Assembly: GCF_029335315.1 (NCBI RefSeq)
Contig: NZ_JARJLT010000296.1
Location: forward strand, 1 to 64,000
Source: Pseudomonas citronellolis
Lineage (GTDB): Bacteria > Pseudomonadota > Gammaproteobacteria > Pseudomonadales > Pseudomonadaceae
Length of the DNA: 64,000 bases
Direction of reading: 5' to 3'
Shown here one piece after another: positions 47,216-54,419 of the stretch (positions are counted from its first letter, which is position 1; each line of letters opens with the position of its first letter). Below the pieces are notes generated by a model. The model had not been told where the DNA came from and did no database searches. It saw only the letters and a program-made list of their open reading frames with translations. Made by a program: the position numbers and the translations under genes.

Positions 47216-48096
47216 CAGTAGACGGTCTCGACCAGCAGGCGTTTCAGGTATTGGCCATAGCCATTCTTGGATAGAGGTGCTGCGAGGGCCTCGAGTTGCC
47301 CAGGGCTGATCCATTTCTGACGGAAGGCGATTTCCTCGGGACAGGCAACCTTGAGGCCCTGGCGATTCTCGAGGGTGGCGATGAAGCTACTGGCTTCCAG
47401 TAACGAATCATGGGTGCCGGTATCCAGCCAGGCGTACCCCCGGCCCATAATCTCCACGGAGAGTGCTCCGGCTTCGAGATAGGCCTTGTTCACATCGGTA
47501 ATTTCCAACTCGCCACGGGCCGATGGCCGGATGCTCTTGGCGATCTCGACAACCTGGTTATCGTAGAAATAGAGTCCCGTCACGGCATAGTTCGACTTCG
47601 GTCTGTCTGGCTTTTCTTCCAGGCTGATAGCTGTGCCGTTGGCATCGAACTCGACCACCCCGTAACGCTCCGGGTCATGAACGTGATAAGCGAAAACGCT
47701 GGCGCCAGAGGTGCGCTGCATCGCGCTGACCAGCAATTCCTGGAAGTCATGGCCGTGGTAGATGTTGTCGCCAAGGACCAGTGCGCATAGGTCATTGCCA
47801 ATGAAGTCTTCACCGATCAGGAAGGCCTGGGCGAGGCCATCCGGAGAGGACTGCACGGCGTACTGCAGGTTGATGCCCCAGCGGCTTCCATCGCCCAGCA
47901 ACTGTTCGAAGCGGGGCGTATCTTGCGGCGTGGAAATGACGAGGATGTCTCGGATACCGGCCAGCATCAGGGTGCTCAGCGGGTAGTAGATCATCGGTTT
48001 GTCGTAGACGGGCAGAAGTTGCTTGGAGATGGCCAGTGTCGCCGGGTGCAGGCGGGTACCGGAGCCGCCAGCCAGAATGATTCCTTTGCGTTTCAT
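47215..48096 (-). CDS. rmlA: Glucose-1-phosphate thymidylyltransferase
   Basis: First step of dTDP-rhamnose synthesis: glucose 1-phosphate plus dTTP gives dTDP-glucose and pyrophosphate. The 293-residue protein has the nucleotidyltransferase N-terminus [37 protein letters not shown], the product-site [14 protein letters not shown] near residue 108, and [20 protein letters not shown] near residue 160. Feedback inhibition by dTDP-rhamnose is known for the Pseudomonas enzyme. Overlaps rmlD by ATGA and rmlC by TGATG, so expression of the four genes is coupled. Confidence 0.97.
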   Translation of the reverse strand: MKRKGIILAGGSGTRLHPATLAISKQLLPVYDKPMIYYPLSTLMLAGIRDILVISTPQDTPRFEQLLGDGSRWGINLQYAVQSSPDGLAQAFLIGEDFIGNDLCALVLGDNIYHGHDFQELLVSAMQRTSGASVFAYHVHDPERYGVVEFDANGTAISLEEKPDRPKSNYAVTGLYFYDNQVVEIAKSIRPSARGELEITDVNKAYLEAGALSVEIMGRGYAWLDTGTHDSLLEASSFIATLENRQGLKVACPEEIAFRQKWISPGQLEALAAPLSKNGYGQYLKRLLVETVY

Positions 48097-49001
48097 ACTG
48101 CTCCTAGATCTACCAGTTCTCTGATCATGCGTTGAACGTGATGCTCCCAGGCGGGAAGCGTCACTCCGAAGGTCCGTTGCAGTTTGCTGTTTGCCAGGCG
48201 CGAATTGGCCGGCCGTTTTGCCGGTAACGGGTACTCGCTGGTGGCTATGGGCGCTACCTTTTCCGGTGTGGTGCGCAGTACGGTGCCCAGGCGGATAGCC
48301 TCGGAGATGACGAATTGAGCATAGCCGTGCCAGTTGGTTTCACCGCCGGCAACCAGGTGGTAGGTACCGGACGCGCGTTTGCTCAGCTCGCTATCTCGGG
48401 CCAGGCGATACAGGACCAGTGCCGTGACGTCGGCGATCAGCTCTGCGCTGGTGGGCGCGCCGAACTGGTCGGCGATCACTCTGAGTTCGTCCCGCTCCCG
48501 GGCCAGGCGCAGCATGGTTTTGGCAAAATTGGCGCCACGGCTTGCATAGACCCAGCTGGTTCGGAAGATCAGGTGGCGGCAACCACTCTCGCGAATGGCC
48601 TGTTCGCCTTCCAGCTTGGTCTGCCCATAGGCACCGAGGGGGCCGGTGTTGGCATCTTCCTCGAACGGAGTATCGCCACTGCCATCGAAGACGTAGTCGG
48701 TGGAGTAATGCACTAGCCAGGCGTCGAGCTGGCGTGCCGCGGTGGCCAGGGTGGCGACCGCTTCGGCGTTTACCCGACGAGCACCGTCGATGTCGGTTTC
48801 GGCTTTATCCACCGCGGTATAGGCGCCGGCGTTGACGATGACGTCCGGGCGCTCTTCGGCGACCAGGCGGGCCAGGCTCTCCAGGTCGCTGAGGTCGGCG
48901 CGTCCACGCTCGCAGATCACCAATTCTGCCAATGGCGCCAGGGAACGCTGCAGTTCCCAGCCGACCTGGCCATTGGCGCCCAGTAGAAGAATCTTTTTCA
49001 T
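48093..49001 (-). CDS. rmlD: dTDP-4-dehydrorhamnose reductase
   Basis: Last step of dTDP-L-rhamnose synthesis, an NAD(P)H-dependent reduction. The 302-residue SDR protein has the glycine motif [32 protein letters not shown] near residue 62, the active-site [15 protein letters not shown] near residue 103 (YxxxK-type region [10 protein letters not shown] at 128), and [19 protein letters not shown]. Start at 49001 and ATGA overlap with rmlB. Length and motifs are those of the family. Confidence 0.96.
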   Translation of the reverse strand: MKKILLLGANGQVGWELQRSLAPLAELVICERGRADLSDLESLARLVAEERPDVIVNAGAYTAVDKAETDIDGARRVNAEAVATLATAARQLDAWLVHYSTDYVFDGSGDTPFEEDANTGPLGAYGQTKLEGEQAIRESGCRHLIFRTSWVYASRGANFAKTMLRLARERDELRVIADQFGAPTSAELIADVTALVLYRLARDSELSKRASGTYHLVAGGETNWHGYAQFVISEAIRLGTVLRTTPEKVAPIATSEYPLPAKRPANSRLANSKLQRTFGVTLPAWEHHVQRMIRELVDLGAV

Positions 49002-50056
49002 GCGTACTGCTTACCCACCCACTCGCGATATGCGCCACTGGTGACGTTACTGACCCAGGCTTGATTTTCCAGGTACCAACGCACTGTTTTGCGAATGCCG
49101 GTTTCGAAAGTCTCGGCCGGCTTCCAACCCAGCTCGCGCTCCAGGCGGCTGGCGTCGATGGCGTAGCGACGGTCGTGACCGGGTCGATCTTTGACGAAGG
49201 TGATCTGCTCGCGATAGCTCCGTCCATCAGGACGTGGCTGTTCTTCGTCGAGGATGTCGCAAAGAGTATGGACCACGTCGATATTGGCTTTCTCGTTCCA
49301 ACCACCGACGTTATAGGTCTCGCCGGTTTCGCCGGCTTCCAGCACCCGACGGATGGCCGCGCAATGATCCTTCACATACAGCCAGTCGCGGATCTGCTGC
49401 CCGTCGCCATAGATGGGCAAGGCCTTGCCGGCCAATGCGTTGTGGATGACCAGTGGGATCAGTTTTTCCGGGAAATGATAGGGGCCGTAGTTGTTCGAGC
49501 AGTTGGTCGTCAGTACCGGTAGCCCGTAGGTGTGATGGTAGGCACGGACCAGGTGGTCGGAAGCGGCCTTGGAGGCGGAATACGGGCTGTTCGGCTCGTA
49601 CTTGTTGTCTTCCCGGAATGCCGGATCGTTGGTGCCGAGCGAACCGTAGACTTCGTCGGTGGATACGTGGAGGAAGCGGAAGACAGCCTTATCGGCATCT
49701 TCAAGTTTGTTCCAGTAGCCGCGTACCTCTTCCAGAAGGCGGAAGGTGCCGACAATGTTGGTCTGGATGAAGTCTTCCGGGCCGTGGATGGAGCGATCCA
49801 CGTGAGATTCGGCAGCGAAGTTCAGCACGGCGCGGGGCTTGTGCTCGGCGAGGAGACGTGAGACCAGTTCCCCGTCGCCGATGTCTCCATGGACGAACAG
49901 ATGGCGCTCATCGCCTTCAAGGCTTGCGAGGTTCTGGCGATTGCCGGCGTACGTCAGCTTGTCGAGGCTGATGACTTTTTCATCGTGCGCGGCCAGCCAG
50001 TCGAGGACGAAGTTGGCGCCGATGAAGCCGGCGCTGCCGGTTACGAGGATGGTCAT
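48998..50056 (-). CDS. rmlB: dTDP-glucose 4,6-dehydratase
   Basis: Second step of dTDP-rhamnose synthesis; NAD-dependent conversion of dTDP-glucose to the 4-keto-6-deoxy sugar. The 352-residue SDR protein starts [21 protein letters not shown]. It has [19 protein letters not shown] near residue 80, the active-site [14 protein letters not shown] (STDE, near residue 128) and [23 protein letters not shown] with the catalytic Tyr and Lys. It starts 4 bases after the end of the upstream glycosyltransferase gene and overlaps rmlD by ATGA. Confidence 0.97.
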   Translation of the reverse strand: MTILVTGSAGFIGANFVLDWLAAHDEKVISLDKLTYAGNRQNLASLEGDERHLFVHGDIGDGELVSRLLAEHKPRAVLNFAAESHVDRSIHGPEDFIQTNIVGTFRLLEEVRGYWNKLEDADKAVFRFLHVSTDEVYGSLGTNDPAFREDNKYEPNSPYSASKAASDHLVRAYHHTYGLPVLTTNCSNNYGPYHFPEKLIPLVIHNALAGKALPIYGDGQQIRDWLYVKDHCAAIRRVLEAGETGETYNVGGWNEKANIDVVHTLCDILDEEQPRPDGRSYREQITFVKDRPGHDRRYAIDASRLERELGWKPAETFETGIRKTVRWYLENQAWVSNVTSGAYREWVGKQYA

Positions 50057-50060
50057 TGAG

Positions 50061-51032
50061 TCAGATCCTTTGGAGAATGGCGGCGGCCGTCAGGCCCAGG
50101 TTGCCGAGCAGAGTCTGCCGGTGAACACCGGAATCGTGGATGAGTTTCAGGCGTTTCCAGAGGGGCGCCCTACGGCCTTGCTCGAACAGTTCGAGGCGGC
50201 TGCGGTTTTCGGAAGTCAGACGCGCGCGGAACGGCGAAAGTGCCTGGAGGTTGTAGTCGGTCCAGCAGCGGAATGTCCCGTGCAGCAGCTTGCGCAGACG
50301 AACCAGTCGGTCGCGGAAGGAGTTGTTGGAGCCGATGATGTTATTGCCATGCTGGCGATAGCCGATGGTTGGTACGGGGTCGTAGCCGACCGAGCCACCA
50401 CAGCCGCTGACGACGATATACGCCCACCAGTCATGGGAAACGATGTGATCCGAGAGGCGTGTCTGGCGAAGCAAATCGCGCGCATGGGCATTGATCAGCA
50501 TCGTATTGCCCCCAGCGATGCTCTGGACCAGAGCGTTCTCGAAACAGGGCAGGCGTCTGAACTCGGGAGACATACCCAGAGGGTGTCCGTGGGCGTCGAC
50601 CAGTTGGGTCCGGGAGCAGAAGAGCGCGGGTTTGTCCTGGGGGTGTTGCCGCATCCAGCGCAGACCGCGTTCCAGACGGTCGGGCATCCACAGGTCGTCC
50701 TGATCGCAGAAGGCGAAATAGCGAGCCTGTACCTCCGCCCGGGCCAGCAGACTCAGAAAATTCGCGGCGAAACCCCGTTGCGGTCCCTTCAGAATCACCA
50801 GGCGTTCTGGGCCGAGGCGCTCCTGGAATTGGCGGAGAACGTCCAGTGTCTGGTCGCTGGAGCCGTCGTCCGAGGCGTAGACAGTCCAGGCGGTGTGCGT
50901 CTGGGCGACCAGCGAATCGAGCTGCTCAGGTAGATAGGTCGCGCCATTGTAGGTCGACAGGAGTATGGCGACCTGTTCGCTCGACATCTCGGCACTCAGC
51001 CCTCCATGGGTGGGCGCGGAGGGAGAGGGCAT
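50061..51032 (-). CDS. GT2 glycosyltransferase, rhamnosyltransferase-like
   Basis: A 323-residue family 2 glycosyltransferase. After a short proline-serine lead comes the GT-A core [26 protein letters not shown], then [11 protein letters not shown], the acidic motif [16 protein letters not shown] (DQDD near residue 110) and [15 protein letters not shown]. The wording is close to dTDP-rhamnose-using enzymes such as MigA/WapR of the P. aeruginosa LPS core, and its position as first gene before rmlBDAC supports rhamnose as donor. The acceptor is unknown. The ATG at 51032 has GGAGG 10 bases upstream. A sigma-70 promoter lies upstream at 51144-51171. Confidence 0.85.
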   Translation of the reverse strand: MPSPSAPTHGGLSAEMSSEQVAILLSTYNGATYLPEQLDSLVAQTHTAWTVYASDDGSSDQTLDVLRQFQERLGPERLVILKGPQRGFAANFLSLLARAEVQARYFAFCDQDDLWMPDRLERGLRWMRQHPQDKPALFCSRTQLVDAHGHPLGMSPEFRRLPCFENALVQSIAGGNTMLINAHARDLLRQTRLSDHIVSHDWWAYIVVSGCGGSVGYDPVPTIGYRQHGNNIIGSNNSFRDRLVRLRKLLHGTFRCWTDYNLQALSPFRARLTSENRSRLELFEQGRRAPLWKRLKLIHDSGVHRQTLLGNLGLTAAAILQRI

Positions 51033-51143
51033 CAACGCATTGCCTCCGTCGGATCCATCCGATTGAAACTGTGAAACCGTTCTCCTAGAGCGATTGCGAG
51101 CCTGTCGCAGTACTCAGGAAACGGTCCTGAAGAGAAGTCGGCC

Positions 51144-51171
51144 ATTATATGCAAGGTCCCTAGGGAGTAAA
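51144..51171 (-). promoter_or_regulatory. Sigma-70 promoter of the glycosyltransferase-rmlBDAC operon
   Basis: On the minus strand a perfect -10 TATAAT (51144-51149), a 16-base spacer and a -35 TTTACT (51166-51171) in a locally AT-rich gap. The transcript would start near 51137, about 105 bases before the glycosyltransferase ATG. It is probably the main promoter for the whole overlapping gene train down to 37922. Confidence 0.7.
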
Positions 51172-51323
51172 CCCGCAATCCTGCTAAGGAAATCCAGAGG
51201 CCCCCGAGGAACTGGATAGGGGCGCATCATTTGTCGTGCATGAAGAAACCTATAAAGCGATTTTCGATTTCGCTCAAGGCAAAAAGTTTCTTAACACTTA
51301 CGATCAGATTTTTCTTGGCCCTG

Positions 51324-51363
51324 ATACGACTTAGGCCCACCCGAGGGTGAGCCTAAGTCGTAT
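51324..51363. terminator. Long hairpin downstream of the tRNA-Thr remnant
   Basis: Two 18-base arms (51324-51341 and 51346-51363) pairing at 17 of 18 positions around a CGAG loop, with ends ATACGACTTAGG and CCTAAGTCGTAT. It lies 10 bases beyond the CCA end of the tRNA remnant on the minus strand, the place of a tRNA terminator, but no U-run follows. Confidence 0.55.
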
Positions 51364-51373
51364 TGGAAGGAGA

Positions 51374-51417
51374 TGGTGCCGGCACCAGGAGTCGAACCCG
51401 GGACCTACTGATTACAA
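51374..51417 (-). tRNA. 3' half of tRNA-Thr(TGT): element attachment site
   Basis: On the minus strand the sequence runs from the anticodon loop (CTTGTAATCAG, anticodon TGT) through the T arm (GGTTCGACTCC) to the acceptor and CCA (GCCGGCACCA). The 5' half is missing: upstream of the anticodon loop the sequence is unrelated. Tyrosine recombinases commonly cut in tRNA anticodon or T loops, and an integrase gene lies 120 bases away. The intact tRNA should be restored at the far end of the element, outside the window. A tRNA-Thr near rmlB is what I recall for PAO1. Confidence 0.85.
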
Positions 51418-51536
51418 GGAAGCTGCTTTCTAGGTGCTGGACAAGCACTTAGCCGATCCCTTGTTACGTAAGGCATGCGCTGGCGGCCAGGCTCCATGGG
51501 GAGCCCGACCGCGCTGTTACGCAGGGTGGCGGGGGA

Positions 51537-52685
51537 TCAGATTGCGGAGGGGTCTACCGTCGGTACGCTGAGGTCGTAGATGTCGAGCATGGACTCGTCG
51601 CGGTGGCCGCTGGCTTCCTGCTTGTCGGCGCGCGTGCCGGGGGTGTCGGTGATGCCGCGGCGCTTGAGGTCGTGCAGGCCGAAGCGCTGTTCGGGGAGGA
51701 TGACGCCGGCCTCGATCGACCTGGTGATGAACCGTTGCCAGGCCGTGTCCAGGCCCGACTTGCCCAGCGCGCCGCCGTGCTCGGCGGTGATGATGAAGCG
51801 CTGCTCGGGGTGGATCGGTATGGCTGTTCCCCGCGCATGCCAAATCTCACTACGGCGCCTCTTGGCGGCTTCCCAGGCAGCGCGTAGGCGCGGCGTCCAG
51901 CGCACGATGTTGTCGCGGCTTCCCTTCCGACGATTGGTCAGTACTCCGGACGGCGTCTCGTTGGCGTCGGTCAGGGTGACGACCTCGATGCCGCGCAGTC
52001 GGCAGAGATAGGCGATTTCCATCACGTAGCTGAGGTGGCGAGGGACGGCGCCGGCCTGGCCGCGCGTGAGTTGGCCCAGTTCGCGGGCTCGGTCGATGAG
52101 GCGCTGCATCACCGCCGGGGACGGCAGCCGTCGCAGCTTCCGCTCGATGGGGGCTTCAATGCCCAGCGCGGGGTTGCTTTCCAGGTACCCGCGGTTGCGG
52201 CCCCACTGCAACACAAGGCGGAGGTAGCGGAGGGCGTGGGCCGCCTTCGACGGGGTGCCCTGGTCGGCGATGCTGTCGACGATCCGTTGCACCAGGGCGG
52301 GGGAGAACTTCCGAACCGCCAGTTCGCCCAGGGGCTTCTTCAGCTTGGTGGGCATGCTGAGCAGCACGTCGCGCGAGTAGCAGTAGTCCTTCTGCGACTT
52401 CGGGCTCAGCTTCTTGAACTTGATGCTGTCGTGATACTGCTGGCACAGGTAGTTGAGGCTTTCACGGTCGAAGCCTTCGCGCTCTTCCATGATTCGGTGC
52501 AGTTCGGAGAGGGTGGCAGTGCTGGTGGCGATGTTCTGGCGGCGCTGCCGCCCGGCCTCGTCGCGGTTCGACGTGTACCAGACGCCATTACCGCGGTGAT
52601 CAAAGAAAACGGCCGCCGGAAGGGCGGCCTGATCTATGTGTGGGGGGATGTTCGGATTGTGCTTCCGTTTACGGGACCGCCTCAT
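51537..52685 (-). CDS. int: Tyrosine recombinase (integrase)
   Basis: A 382-residue site-specific recombinase. An Arm/core-binding region (residues 60-170) includes LNYLCQQYHDSIKFKKLSPKSQKDYCYSRD. The catalytic domain holds Arg in YLCRLRGIEVVTL (near residue 233), Lys in NRRKGSRDNIV, the HxxR box in FGLHDLKRRGITD (near residue 342) and the late His and nucleophile Tyr in ASGHRDESMLDIYDLS (near residues 361 and 369). All catalytic residues are present, so it looks active. It lies next to the tRNA-Thr attachment half-site and should integrate and excise the element. It overlaps the DUF4224 gene by ATGA, an unusual coupling of int to the element's leading operon. Confidence 0.93.
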   Translation of the reverse strand: MRRSRKRKHNPNIPPHIDQAALPAAVFFDHRGNGVWYTSNRDEAGRQRRQNIATSTATLSELHRIMEEREGFDRESLNYLCQQYHDSIKFKKLSPKSQKDYCYSRDVLLSMPTKLKKPLGELAVRKFSPALVQRIVDSIADQGTPSKAAHALRYLRLVLQWGRNRGYLESNPALGIEAPIERKLRRLPSPAVMQRLIDRARELGQLTRGQAGAVPRHLSYVMEIAYLCRLRGIEVVTLTDANETPSGVLTNRRKGSRDNIVRWTPRLRAAWEAAKRRRSEIWHARGTAIPIHPEQRFIITAEHGGALGKSGLDTAWQRFITRSIEAGVILPEQRFGLHDLKRRGITDTPGTRADKQEASGHRDESMLDIYDLSVPTVDPSAI

Positions 52686-52900
52686 ATGATCTCGCTGTCG
52701 TACTTCTCGGGGCTGGCCGGCGATACGCCGCCGGCCTGGTTGACCAGGTCGATGGTGGTCCAGGGGCCGTGCCGGCCCCAGAACCAGCGGATGCCTTGCT
52801 TGCGCAGGGCTTTCTCCACGCCTGACCGGCGCGTGTAGCCGGTCAGCCGCTGCAGGTCTTCGAAGGTCAGGACGGTGCCTGGCGGCGGTTGACTGATCAT
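52682..52900 (-). CDS. DUF4224 domain protein (possible excisionase-like)
   Basis: A 72-residue protein, MISQPPPGTVLTFEDLQRLTGY then TRRSGVEKALRKQGIRWFWGRHGPW. The LTFEDLQRLTGY helix-turn with a following basic helix is the DUF4224 pattern found directly before phage integrases, which suggests a recombination directionality or DNA-binding role. This is inference from position and size. The ATG at 52900 overlaps the preceding stop by ATGA, and its own stop overlaps the integrase start by ATGA. Confidence 0.8.
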   Translation of the reverse strand: MISQPPPGTVLTFEDLQRLTGYTRRSGVEKALRKQGIRWFWGRHGPWTTIDLVNQAGGVSPASPEKYDSEII

Positions 52901-53184
52901 ACCGTTGCCCATCCCGTGAGGTGGACTAGAAGAACCTCGGGGTGCTTCTGGTCCTCGATGACGACGTGACGGTCTGCCCTGGCCAACATGGCCAGGGCGT
53001 TGCGCACAGCACGCCAGTCGCTCGGCGTGCTGCTGGTGTGGATGAGGGGGCGCCCCGGCTTCGACAGCCGCAGGTGCCCGCCGTTTGTCCGGCTGATCGT
53101 CCAGCCGAACTGGGCCGCATAGAGGAACAGCGCCTGCAGCCTCTTTCCGGTACGCCGCGGCGAACAGAGCACATGCGTGGTCAT
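52897..53184 (-). CDS. Small HicA-like (dsRBD-fold) protein
   Basis: A 95-residue protein starting MTTHVLCSPRRTGKRLQ. The stretch FGWTISRTNGGHLRLSKPGR followed by PLIHTSSTPSDWRAVRNALAML resembles the HicA mRNA-interferase fold, in which a GSH-type histidine sits in the same position as GGH here. No HicB-like antitoxin gene lies beside it, so it need not be a toxin. It could be an RNA-binding protein of the element. It is framed by ATGA overlaps on both sides (53184 with the PP-loop gene, 52900 with the DUF4224 gene). Confidence 0.6.
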   Translation of the reverse strand: MTTHVLCSPRRTGKRLQALFLYAAQFGWTISRTNGGHLRLSKPGRPLIHTSSTPSDWRAVRNALAMLARADRHVVIEDQKHPEVLLVHLTGWATV

Positions 53185-54419
53185 GGCTGGGTCTCCAGAA
53201 ACAGTAGAGGCTGCACCGCGCCATCGGCATACACCTTGTCGAGCGGTGTGGTTGCGATCGGTTCGTCGCCATCCCAACCGTCTGGCCAGGTACCGGCAGC
53301 GATCAGCTCGCGGATGCGGGCCTCTTCCTCGGCGTTGATCAGGTCGATGCGAGGGCGCCCGAGGCGGTCGGCCGCGGTGTTGCACTCGGCCTGGATGGCC
53401 AGGACCCGCTCCAGGGCCATCAGGCGCGAATCCAGCAGGATCGGGCCCATGCGCTGCGGATTGGCGGCTATGCTGCCGTCCTTCAGCCGCTCGATGCCGG
53501 CTTTGCGCAGGCGGTGCTGCGGTTCGCGGAGTTCCCGCCACAGATCTTTCAGACCCCGCAGCGGCGCCAGGTACGCCCAGTGCGGCATGGCCAGGACCGT
53601 CTCCAGAGCTTTTTCCTTACTGGCCAGCGGGCAGCCGGTGCAACCGGTTCGAGCGTTTATCTCCTCTGCCTCCTCGCCGCCGTAGGCATCGGCGATCATC
53701 GCGGTGGACCAGTCGCCGAACTCGGCGAGCGGTGCCCAGTGCTTCAGCCATTCCCAGACATGGCAGACGCGCCAGTGCAGGAGCGGGGCGAGGGTGGCGA
53801 GCCTGCCCTTCAGGCCCTTCGCCTCAGGCAGGACCTTCTGGTACCAGCCCTGGCCACACTCGGCGCCGTCTTTGCCGCAGGACATCTCGATGCGCTTGTC
53901 GCGGATGGCGCTCTCGCCCTGGCGCACGCCGGTGATCATCAGCACGTTGCCCTCGAGCGCGGCCAGGCGCTGCTCGAGGGCGGCCTGCATCGGGTCGATT
54001 TTGATCTGGCGGGTGCACCAGCGCAGCGTATTGTTGTTCGGCGGGGGCACGCCGCGGCCCAGGATGTAGACCATGAAGCGCTTGTCGAGCGGGGCGCACA
54101 CCACCTCGACGTGGATGCCGCGGTCCTGCAGCTCGTCCATGATCTGGTGGGCCGCGATGGCCAGGGGTGGCAGTTCCTGGCGGGTGTCCGCGTAGAACAC
54201 GGTCAGCGTCTTCGGTGCCTTGACCCGGCCAGTGTCGATCAGCCAGATGAGTAGCGTCAGGGTGGCGCTGGAGTCCTTGCCGCCCGACCAGGCAATGGCC
54301 CAATGCTCATGATCGGCACCGTAGGCCTGCAGGGACTGGATCGTCAGCTCGATGCTCTCGGTCATCTGCAGGCGCTGAGCGCCTGCAGCGAAAATGTCGC
54401 CCTGGCGAAGGGAACTCAT
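53181..54419 (-). CDS. PAPS-reductase-like PP-loop protein (DndC/CysH-type fold)
   Basis: A 412-residue protein with the ATP-PPase loop IAWSGGKDSSATLTLLIWL near residues 60-78, VFYADTRQELPP, then RWCTRQIKIDPMQ, and a later cysteine pair CTGCPLASKEKA near residue 270. A further CGKDGAECGQGW segment may bind metal. It belongs to the PAPS-reductase/DndC superfamily, whose members activate a substrate by adenylation and often handle sulfur; the substrate here is unknown. The DndBDE partners of DNA phosphorothioation are not present. It follows the C5 methyltransferase gene by ATGA overlap, suggesting a joint role in modifying the element's DNA or in host interaction. An alternative ATG lies at 54365 after a perfect palindrome. 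Confidence 0.82.
   Translation of the reverse strand: MSSLRQGDIFAAGAQRLQMTESIELTIQSLQAYGADHEHWAIAWSGGKDSSATLTLLIWLIDTGRVKAPKTLTVFYADTRQELPPLAIAAHQIMDELQDRGIHVEVVCAPLDKRFMVYILGRGVPPPNNNTLRWCTRQIKIDPMQAALEQRLAALEGNVLMITGVRQGESAIRDKRIEMSCGKDGAECGQGWYQKVLPEAKGLKGRLATLAPLLHWRVCHVWEWLKHWAPLAEFGDWSTAMIADAYGGEEAEEINARTGCTGCPLASKEKALETVLAMPHWAYLAPLRGLKDLWRELREPQHRLRKAGIERLKDGSIAANPQRMGPILLDSRLMALERVLAIQAECNTAADRLGRPRIDLINAEEEARIRELIAAGTWPDGWDGDEPIATTPLDKVYADGAVQPLLFLETQP
54366..54388. repeat. Perfect palindrome inside the PP-loop gene start
   Basis: CTGCAGGCGCT, a central G, then AGCGCCTGCAG: 11-base perfect arms. It lies in the first codons of the PP-loop gene and directly before an alternative in-frame ATG at 54365. 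If transcribed it forms a tight hairpin that could affect which start is used. Confidence 0.7.

Noticed and set aside
51418-51470. Possible 5' half of a tRNA joined to the tRNA-Thr 3' half
   Set aside because: The sequence upstream of the anticodon loop cannot pair with the acceptor or anticodon arms, so no complete tRNA can be folded.
52897-53184. HicAB toxin-antitoxin system
   Set aside because: Only a HicA-like protein is present; the neighbouring genes are a PP-loop protein and a DUF4224 protein, not HicB.
53181-54419. Complete Dnd phosphorothioation system
   Set aside because: DndA, B, D and E are not in the window; a single PP-loop protein is not enough.
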